Source: CAZMUD01 sp964569715 (GTDB taxonomy: Bacteria > Chloroflexota > Dehalococcoidia > Dehalococcoidales > UBA2162). From it: a DNA stretch of 5,853 nucleotides. Every line of letters starts with the position of its first letter. Positions within the stretch are counted from its first letter, which is position 1. The notes under the pieces were generated by a model that ran no database searches, was not told the origin of the DNA, and worked only from the letters and a program-made list of their open reading frames with translations. Where the stretch lies: NCBI GenBank assembly GCA_964569715.1, contig CAZMUD010000069.1, positions 1 to 5,853 of the forward strand. The letters run 5' to 3'. Made by a program: the position numbers and the translations under genes. Shown here in pieces: positions 1 through 4,450 of the stretch.

Positions 1-1
1 A

Positions 2-484
2 ATGCTAAAGGAAATTCTTAAGATACTTCAGAGTGATGCTCGCATTACTACCAAACAAATATCCACCATCACCGGCACTCCAAGCGCTGAGGTAACCAAG
101 CTTATCAAGCAAGCTGAGAAAGACCGAATTATCCTCAAATATAAAGCCATAGTAAACTGGGACAAGGTGGAAGATGAGCAGGTATGGGCGCTAATTGAAG
201 TCAAGCTTACCCCTCAGAAAGATGTCGGCTTCGACTCCATAGCCGAGCGCATTTACCGCTTCCCGCAGACTCGCACCGTCTATCTGATATCAGGAAGCTA
301 TGACCTGTTTGTTCTAGCCGTCGGCAAAACCAACCACGAGGTAGCTGATTTTGTATCTCAAAAGCTTTCCCATATTGAAGGGGTACAGGGAACGGTTACC
401 CAATTTGTGCTTAAGCGATATAAAGAAGACGGTGAGATTATAGAGGAGAAAGAAGGGGTTAAGAGGCAGCCAGTAACACTCTAG
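2..484 (+). CDS. Lrp/AsnC-family transcriptional regulator
   Basis: Encodes a 160-residue protein with the size and two-part layout of Lrp/AsnC regulators. Residues about 3-50 resemble the winged helix-turn-helix: the ILKILQSDARIT start, a TKQISTITG helix, then VTKLIKQAEKDRII running into KYKAIVNWDKV. Residues about 60-140 form the RAM/AsnC ligand-binding domain, with the family's G-x-Y-D signature at GSYD (98-101) followed by a hydrophobic strand, and the usual closing pattern TQFVLKRYKEDG. Such proteins form dimers or octamers on DNA and respond to amino acids; the effector cannot be told from sequence. The ATG lies at the second base of the window, so its ribosome site is out of view and a slightly longer N-terminus is possible, although the length already fits the family. 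It sits 43 nt upstream of an aminotransferase on the same strand, which suggests it regulates that gene and perhaps itself (inference). Confidence 0.9.
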   Translation: MLKEILKILQSDARITTKQISTITGTPSAEVTKLIKQAEKDRIILKYKAIVNWDKVEDEQVWALIEVKLTPQKDVGFDSIAERIYRFPQTRTVYLISGSYDLFVLAVGKTNHEVADFVSQKLSHIEGVQGTVTQFVLKRYKEDGEIIEEKEGVKRQPVTL

Positions 485-504
485 AGATAAGCCCCTTAGC
501 TCTA
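482..504 (+). other. Imperfect hairpin at the end of the Lrp-type gene
   Basis: TAGAG (482-486) pairs with CTCTA (500-504). Inside it, TAAG (488-491) pairs with CTTA (495-498) around a CCC loop, with one A/G mismatch. It includes the stop codon of the regulator gene. No U-run follows, so it is not a standard intrinsic terminator. It could be a weak attenuator or mRNA-processing stem, or chance. Confidence 0.3.
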
Positions 505-527
505 TATTACCTAATCAGGAGATTGTT

Positions 528-1730
528 ATGTCAACTAATCCCAAAGGTCAGCGCCGGAAATATCATATCTCACAGCGAGCCAGCCAAATATCCCCTTCAG
601 GGATACGAAGGTTCTTCGACTTGCTAGCTTCTGTTGAAGGGGTAATTTCGCTAGGCGTTGGTGAGCCTGATTTTGCTACTCCGTGGCATATTAGTGAGGC
701 AGCTATCGAATCTCTGGAAAAAGGCTACACGATGTATACCTCGAATCTAGGCATGCCTGAACTGCGCCAGGAACTCTCCCGATACCTGAGAAACAACTAT
801 AACCTGGAATATGACACTGACGGTGAACTTCTGATTACAGTCGGCGTTAGTGAGGCGCTAGATTTAGCCATGAGAGCCATCCTTGACCCCGGGGACGAGG
901 TTATTATACCCGACCCTTGCTATGTCTCCTATAACCCCTGCATCGTTCTGGCTGGGGGGACACCAATTATGGTGCCCACCAATGAGCAAAATAACTTTGA
1001 GATTGGTGCCGCCGATATTGAAGCACGAATTACCAGCCGAACCAAGGCAATCCTCATCGGTTATCCAGCCAACCCTACTGGAGCCGTGATGAGCCGGGAC
1101 AAACTGTCGGAGGTAGCAGAGGTAGCCCGGCGTCACCGGCTATTAGTAGTCTCCGATGAGATTTACGCCAAGCTAGTTTACGGCGTGGAGCACACTTGCG
1201 TTGCCACACTACCCGGGATGAAGGAGAACACTATTCTTCTGGGTGGGTTTTCTAAGGCTTATGCTATGACCGGCTGGCGCATTGGTTACGTGGCGGCTCC
1301 TAAAGAGATTATCGCCGCCATGACCAAGATTCACCAATATACTATGATGTGCGCCCCAACAATGGGACAGGTAGCCGCCATTGAGGCATTAAAATCAGGC
1401 GAGGACAGTGCCACTGAGATGGTCAAGGATTATAACAGGCGGCGGATGGTCATGGTTAAGGGATTATGTGACATTGGTCTATCCTGTTTTGAGCCTAAAG
1501 GGGCGTTCTATGCCTTCCCCTCAATAAAGTGCACCGGCATGACCTCGGAGGAGTTTGCCGAGAGACTACTTACTGAGCAAAAGGTGGCAGTAGTCCCCGG
1601 CTCTGCCTTCGGAGAATATGGTGAGGGATATGTCCGCTGCTGTTATGCCACCTCGTTAGCCGACATTGAAGAAGCGCTGACCAGGATGAAGCGGTTCGTG
1701 GATAAACATCAAAAAGGAGGCTTGACGTAA
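528..1730 (+). CDS. Pyridoxal-phosphate aminotransferase, class I/II (aspartate aminotransferase-like)
   Basis: A complete 400-residue fold-type I aminotransferase, the usual length for the family. Visible landmarks in order: GVGEPDFATP (43-52) in the N-terminal substrate-site segment; YTSNLGMPELR (70-80); the ITVGVSEAL turn (103-111) that binds the PLP phosphate; Y132 in the ring-stacking position; NPTG with N182; SDEIY with D210, which contacts the PLP pyridine nitrogen; SKAYAMTGWRIGY with K243 as the Schiff-base lysine and R251 as a phosphate ligand; and R370 in GYVRCCYA as the expected substrate-carboxylate arginine. It should transfer an amino group between an amino acid and a 2-oxo acid in the cytoplasm. 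Its closest style is the aspartate/aromatic group, but the substrate cannot be fixed. The ATG is preceded by AGGAG (517-521) with a 6-nt spacer. It follows an Lrp-type regulator and overlaps the next gene by one base, so the three probably form an operon. Confidence 0.93.
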   Translation: MSTNPKGQRRKYHISQRASQISPSGIRRFFDLLASVEGVISLGVGEPDFATPWHISEAAIESLEKGYTMYTSNLGMPELRQELSRYLRNNYNLEYDTDGELLITVGVSEALDLAMRAILDPGDEVIIPDPCYVSYNPCIVLAGGTPIMVPTNEQNNFEIGAADIEARITSRTKAILIGYPANPTGAVMSRDKLSEVAEVARRHRLLVVSDEIYAKLVYGVEHTCVATLPGMKENTILLGGFSKAYAMTGWRIGYVAAPKEIIAAMTKIHQYTMMCAPTMGQVAAIEALKSGEDSATEMVKDYNRRRMVMVKGLCDIGLSCFEPKGAFYAFPSIKCTGMTSEEFAERLLTEQKVAVVPGSAFGEYGEGYVRCCYATSLADIEEALTRMKRFVDKHQKGGLT

Positions 1731-1927
1731 TGGGCTACTTTACAGTACTGGCGGCTATACCCGGCTTCTTTTTGAGCTCTCTCATCTTCATGGCCCTCTG
1801 GGGTGTTATTGCCCCAAATTTCGGGATAGAAAAGATAGGCTATCCTATGGCTATGTTGATAACCATTACCCTTTGGCTGGCGGTAGCACCTCTGGCAGCG
1901 GCGGCGGGTCGAAGAGCCAGAAAGTAA
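1730..1927 (+). CDS. Small two-helix membrane protein of unknown function
   Basis: A 65-residue hydrophobic protein that I do not recognise as a named family. Two membrane segments are visible, roughly residues 4-28 and 38-59, joined by a short polar loop (APNFGIEKIGYP). The tail GRRARK is strongly basic. By the positive-inside rule the tail should face the cytoplasm, giving a hairpin with both ends inside. The start is well supported: AAAAAGGAGG lies at 1711-1720 with a 9-nt spacer, and the ATG shares its A with the aminotransferase stop (TAATG), the arrangement expected for translational coupling. Being coupled to an aminotransferase suggests a role linked to amino-acid metabolism or transport, but no motif shows this. 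Its stop codon is in the same frame as the AIR-synthase-like remnant that follows. Confidence 0.75.
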   Translation: MGYFTVLAAIPGFFLSSLIFMALWGVIAPNFGIEKIGYPMAMLITITLWLAVAPLAAAAGRRARK

Positions 1928-1936
1928 CTTAAACTA

Positions 1937-1965
1937 TTTTTAGTAAAAGTGATTTTTACTAAAGA
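1937..1965 (+). repeat. AT-rich inverted repeat
   Basis: TTTAGTAAAA (1939-1948) and TTTTACTAAA (1954-1963) form a perfect 10-bp inverted repeat around a GTGAT loop. One G-U pair and one further A-T pair extend it to 1937-1965. There is a single G-C pair, so an RNA hairpin would be weak; a DNA-level protein-binding site or a scar of rearrangement is as likely. It lies just after the membrane-protein stop and exactly where the recognisable AIR-synthase-like segment begins. Confidence 0.5.
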
Positions 1966-2086
1966 AGGCAAGGTGCTCATCTGCTCACCCGATAATGTTG
2001 ACCAGCTTACTAAAGCTCTGCACGAGGCTAAAGTTATTGGTGAGGTAGTAAAGCAGGTGGGGGAGACAAGGGCAGTTATCAGTTAG
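1949..2086 (+). pseudogene. Probable C-terminal remnant of an AIR-synthase-superfamily gene (PurM/HypE-like)
   Basis: From GTG 1949 an open frame of 45 codons ends at TAG 2084-2086; the frame is open back to the TAA at 1925. The peptide contains EGKVLICSPDNVDQLTKAL followed by KVIGEVV and a short tail. This matches the pattern closing AIR-synthase C-terminal domains in PurM, HypE and related proteins: a strand, a D/E-rich turn, a helix, then an (x)IGEV(V/I) strand. A full member has about 330-350 residues, so nearly 90 percent is missing. No convincing ribosome site precedes GTG 1949; an AAGG only 4 nt before GTG 1973 is poor. The best reading is the surviving 3' end of a deleted gene, with no frameshift or internal stop in the surviving part. 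The EGKVLI wording leans to HypE-like rather than true PurM members. An expressed small protein is possible but less likely. Confidence 0.5.
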
Positions 2087-2089
2087 GAG
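2085..2089 (+). promoter_or_regulatory. Distant Shine-Dalgarno-like AGGAG before the methyltransferase gene
   Basis: AGGAG overlaps the stop of the AIR-synthase-like remnant but is 15 nt from the ATG at 2105, longer than the usual 5-10 nt. The sequence between is A-rich with no better site. No other in-frame start closer to it was found, so the ATG is kept and initiation may be weak. Confidence 0.4.
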
Positions 2090-2104
2090 AAAAAGAGCAG
2101 AACA

Positions 2105-2659
2105 ATGTCAAATGAGAAAAAACTCAAGCCAATGCCAGATGCTAGCTTCAAAATGATGGTGTGGATGTTTAAGCTCATCGATTTATTCTGGAATCCACAA
2201 AAGCACGTAAAGAAAATCCCGCTGAAAGAAGGGATGACAGTAGTTGATTATGGATGTGGACCAGGACGTCACACAATACCAATAGCCAAATTGGTCGGAC
2301 CTGAAGGTAAGGTCTTTGCTATAGATATCCAACCCCTGGCTATCAGTACGGTAAAGAAGAAAGTTGCCGGCGAAGCGTTGTCCAATGTAGAGGCCATTCT
2401 GGTTGACTCCTACAATACAGGAATTGAAGAATCAAGCATAGACTTGGTTCTACTCATTGACACCTTTCATACGATAAGCGACTACGATGCCCTATTTCGT
2501 GAGCTTCAGCGAATACTCAAATCGGATGGTCTCCTCTTTATGGACCCGGGACACATGAAACTGGAAAGGGCAATGGAAATCGTGGAAAGCACCGACCTTT
2601 TCACAATGAGAGAATGCCAGGAGAAGGACATGCTGGTCGCTCCAAAAACTAAGCAATGA
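2105..2659 (+). CDS. Class I SAM-dependent methyltransferase
   Basis: A 184-residue cytoplasmic protein with the Rossmann-like methyltransferase core. Motif I is VVDYGCGPGRHT (46-57), whose glycine loop holds S-adenosylmethionine. The following strand FAIDIQP (71-77) ends in D74, the acidic residue expected to bind the ribose hydroxyls. A DS pair at 101-102 sits where the adenine-contacting acid is common. IDLVLLIDTFHTI (112-124) is motif IV, and ELQRILKSDGLLFMDPGH (133-150) is the typical 'leader must go through loop then strand' segment of the UbiE/type 11 group. The N-terminal 40 residues form a basic, amphipathic cap likely to contribute to the substrate site. The acceptor substrate cannot be predicted. 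It stands between the AIR-synthase-like remnant and purH, 31 nt before purH, so it may be co-transcribed with purH, though nothing ties its chemistry to purines. The ribosome site is weak. Confidence 0.85.
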   Translation: MSNEKKLKPMPDASFKMMVWMFKLIDLFWNPQKHVKKIPLKEGMTVVDYGCGPGRHTIPIAKLVGPEGKVFAIDIQPLAISTVKKKVAGEALSNVEAILVDSYNTGIEESSIDLVLLIDTFHTISDYDALFRELQRILKSDGLLFMDPGHMKLERAMEIVESTDLFTMRECQEKDMLVAPKTKQ

Positions 2660-2690
2660 GACAGCAGAGAAAAAATAATCGGAGGTTCTT

Positions 2691-4238
2691 ATGCGAGCTA
2701 TTATCAGTGTTTTTGACAAGACTGGCTTACCTGATTTTGCTAGAGCCTTGAGCCAGTTAGGATTTGAGATATTCAGCACCGGGGGCACACAGAAGGCACT
2801 GGGAGAAGCCAAGGTGCCGGTTAAGAGCGTCTCCGAACTTACCGGGTTTCCTGAGATTCTTGACGGACGGGTAAAGACCCTGCACCCGATTATTTATGGT
2901 GGTATCCTAGCCAGGCGTGACCTGCCAGAGCATATGGCACAAATAGCCGAGAATAACATTGAAAGCATTGACCTGGTGGCGGTTAATCTTTACCCCTTTG
3001 TCCAAACTGTAGCCAGGGAGGGTGTTACCCTCGATGAGGCGCTGGAAAACATCGATATCGGCGGACCAAGCATGATTCGGGCGTCAGCCAAGAATTTCCC
3101 CAGTGTCATTGTGATGGTAGACCCAGCCGACTATCAGCCAGTTTTGGAGAAATTGAGGGCAGGCAGTGTGGAGCTAGCCGAGCGTAAACGGCTGGCCCAG
3201 AAGGCATTTCAGCATGTAGCTACCTATGATACCGCTATTTCACAGTATCTGAGGCAGGATAGCATGGAAAATTTCCCTGAGGAGATGTCTGTTGCCCTCA
3301 AGAAGCGCTATAGCCTGCGCTATGGTGAAAACCCCCACCAGCAGGCTGCCTTTTACGCTGAGCAAGAGGTAGGTGGGGGTAAGAATACTGGCATCACCTG
3401 GGCAAAGCAGCTATGGGGTAAGGAGCTTTCCTTCAACAACATCCTGGATGCTGATGCTGCCTGGGGTGCAGTTATTGACTTTGCTGCACCCACGGTAGCT
3501 GTTATCAAGCACACTAATCCCTGCGGCTTAGCCAGTCACGAAGATATCGCTGAAGCCTATCGGCGGGCTTTTAGCGGCGACCCGGTGGCTGCCTTCGGTG
3601 GCATTGTTACTTCAAACCGGGCAGTTACCCTGGCTATGGCTGAGGCAATTAAGCCAGTCTTCTACGAGATAGTTATCGCCCCGGAATACGAGACAGAAGC
3701 GCTCAAGCTACTGCAGCGCAAGAAAGACCTGCGTATTCTCACTGCTGAATTACCATCAGGCTATGGTAAGGCTGAACCAGGCTACCTTGATTTCCGCAAA
3801 GTAAGGGGCGGGTTTCTGGTCCAGAGTTCAGACTCGCTACCAGAAGATAGCGTCAGTTCAAAAACAGTGACCAAGCGTGAGCCAACCAAGGCTGAAATAG
3901 AAGACCTGCTTTTTGCCTGGCGAGCAGTCAAGCATGTAAAGTCAAACGCCATTATATTGGCTAAGGATAAGACACTTTTGGGAATGGGTGCCGGACAACC
4001 CAGCCGTATTATCAGTGCTCAGATAGCTAAAGAAAAGGCTGGAGAGAAAGCCAAGGGTAGTGTTCTGGCTTCGGATGCCATGTTCCCCTTTCCTGACGTG
4101 GTGGAGGCGGCAGCTACTGCCGGGGTAACCGCCATTATCCAGCCCGGCGGCTCAATAAGGGATGAGGAGTCAATTAAGGCGGCTGATAAGCACAATATAG
4201 CTATGGTTTTTACCGGTGAAAGGCATTTCAGACATTAG
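2691..4238 (+). CDS. purH: Bifunctional AICAR formyltransferase / IMP cyclohydrolase
   Basis: A complete 515-residue PurH, full family length, carrying out the last two steps of purine synthesis: formyl transfer from 10-formyl-tetrahydrofolate to AICAR, then ring closure of FAICAR to IMP. The N-terminal cyclohydrolase (MGS-like) domain spans about 1-195: it opens with RAIISVFDKTG (2-12), has FSTGGT (28-33), GRVKTLHP with K62, NLYPF with Y101, and NIDIGGPSMIRASAKN (120-135) with D122. The formyltransferase domain spans about 200-515: LRYGENPHQ (209-217), IKHTNPCG with the catalytic pair K273-H274, DPVAAFGGI (297-305), VKSNA with N419, GMGAGQPSR (431-439), and the canonical ending TGERHFRH. No key residue appears lost. 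GGAGG (2681-2685) with a 5-nt spacer supports the ATG. The enzyme is cytosolic. No intrinsic terminator with a U-run follows; a structured intergenic region does. Confidence 0.98.
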   Translation: MRAIISVFDKTGLPDFARALSQLGFEIFSTGGTQKALGEAKVPVKSVSELTGFPEILDGRVKTLHPIIYGGILARRDLPEHMAQIAENNIESIDLVAVNLYPFVQTVAREGVTLDEALENIDIGGPSMIRASAKNFPSVIVMVDPADYQPVLEKLRAGSVELAERKRLAQKAFQHVATYDTAISQYLRQDSMENFPEEMSVALKKRYSLRYGENPHQQAAFYAEQEVGGGKNTGITWAKQLWGKELSFNNILDADAAWGAVIDFAAPTVAVIKHTNPCGLASHEDIAEAYRRAFSGDPVAAFGGIVTSNRAVTLAMAEAIKPVFYEIVIAPEYETEALKLLQRKKDLRILTAELPSGYGKAEPGYLDFRKVRGGFLVQSSDSLPEDSVSSKTVTKREPTKAEIEDLLFAWRAVKHVKSNAIILAKDKTLLGMGAGQPSRIISAQIAKEKAGEKAKGSVLASDAMFPFPDVVEAAATAGVTAIIQPGGSIRDEESIKAADKHNIAMVFTGERHFRH

Positions 4239-4251
4239 TTTGAAGCCAAGC

Positions 4252-4328
4252 GGGGAAGGTTGAAGGGGCGTAGCCCCTACCTAAAAGGGATATCTTTCTG
4301 GGGAAGCTCGAAGGGGTGAAGCCCCTTC
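4252..4328 (+). repeat. Two copies of a 29-nt GC-rich palindromic unit
   Basis: Positions 4252-4280 and 4300-4328 align over 29 nt with 24 identities and start exactly 48 nt apart. Each contains its own hairpin. In the first, AGGGGC (4264-4269) pairs with GCCCCT (4273-4278). In the second, TCGAAGGGG (4308-4316) pairs perfectly with CCCCTTCGA (4322-4330). Substitutions between the copies fall mainly in loops and stem ends, and neither hairpin is followed by a U-run. They resemble repetitive extragenic palindromes; whether more copies exist in the genome cannot be seen from this window. Confidence 0.65.
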
Positions 4329-4334
4329 GAAAAC

Positions 4335-4340
4335 TATAAT
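4335..4340 (+). promoter_or_regulatory. Possible -10 box TATAAT
   Basis: A perfect TATAAT consensus lies between the second and third hairpins, about 100 nt before the nicotinamidase-fusion gene. No recognisable -35 sits 16-18 nt upstream (the stretch is G-rich) and there is no TG extension. It may be a promoter for the downstream gene, with transcription starting inside the 13-bp hairpin, or coincidence. Confidence 0.25.
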
Positions 4341-4369
4341 TCCCCTTCCCCTTATCAAGGGGAAGGGGA
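4341..4369 (+). repeat. Perfect 13-bp hairpin with a three-base loop
   Basis: TCCCCTTCCCCTT (4341-4353) is the exact reverse complement of AAGGGGAAGGGGA (4357-4369), around an ATC loop. It would be a very stable stem in RNA. It is followed by A- and G-rich sequence, not U, so it does not look like a rho-independent terminator on the + strand. It may slow or block readthrough from purH, protect the purH mRNA end, or control the downstream gene. Confidence 0.75.
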
Positions 4370-4383
4370 TAAAGGGGATAGGG
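4359..4383 (+). other. Putative G-quadruplex motif
   Basis: Four G-tracts of 4, 4, 4 and 3 bases (4359-4362, 4365-4368, 4374-4377, 4381-4383) are separated by loops of 2, 5 and 3 bases, meeting the usual G3+N1-7 rule on the coding strand. The first two tracts are also the 3' arm of the 13-bp hairpin, so the two structures cannot form together in the same RNA. Confidence 0.55.
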
Positions 4384-4400
4384 TTACCTTATAAAAGCCT

Positions 4401-4409
4401 AGGAGGTGA
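4401..4409 (+). promoter_or_regulatory. Near-perfect Shine-Dalgarno AGGAGGTGA
   Basis: Nine bases complementary to the 16S rRNA 3' end, with AGGAGG ending 5 nt before a TTG at 4412. It is too far (36 nt) from the ATG at 4443 to serve it directly; that ATG has its own AAGGA at 4430-4434 with an 8-nt spacer. The strong site therefore points to the short leader reading frame. Confidence 0.55.
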
Positions 4410-4411
4410 GA

Positions 4412-4450
4412 TTGATAAACAGTCTCAAAAAGGAACAAGGCTATGGCTAA
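4412..4450 (+). CDS. Possible 12-codon leader ORF overlapping the next start
   Basis: From TTG 4412 the frame reads a 12-residue peptide (LINSLKKEQGYG) and stops at TAA 4448-4450, overlapping the first bases of the nicotinamidase-fusion gene, whose ATG is at 4443. The strongest ribosome site in the window precedes it. A stop placed a few bases past the next start favours translational coupling or leader control. The alternative is that TTG was the true start of a longer fusion protein and one base has been lost or gained, for example in the five-A run at 4427-4431. There is no run of a single amino acid to suggest attenuation. Confidence 0.35.
   Translation: MINSLKKEQGYG

Noticed and set aside
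503..508. TATATT as a promoter -10 for the aminotransferase gene
   Set aside because: There is no matching -35 and the gap to the upstream gene is only 43 nt, so co-transcription is the simpler reading.
864..1136. Open reading frame of 90 codons on the minus strand, and a 68-codon + strand frame at 883-1089
   Set aside because: Both lie wholly inside the aminotransferase, which has continuous family motifs across this stretch. Their peptides show no recognisable domain.
1730..2086. A single longer protein joining the small membrane protein and the AIR-synthase-like segment
   Set aside because: They share a frame but are separated by an ordinary TAA at 1925-1927, and there is no sign of recoding.
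2492..2812. Minus-strand open frame of 106 codons across the methyltransferase-purH junction
   Set aside because: It overlaps the well-supported 3' end of the methyltransferase and 5' end of purH, and its peptide has no recognisable motif.
4264..4369. Intrinsic terminator for purH
   Set aside because: Three hairpins are present but none is followed by a U-run on either strand, so a rho-independent terminator is not supported.
4252..4383. CRISPR array or transposon end
   Set aside because: There are only two related 29-nt units, palindromic and imperfect, with a 19-nt gap; no cas gene, transposase or target-site duplication is visible.
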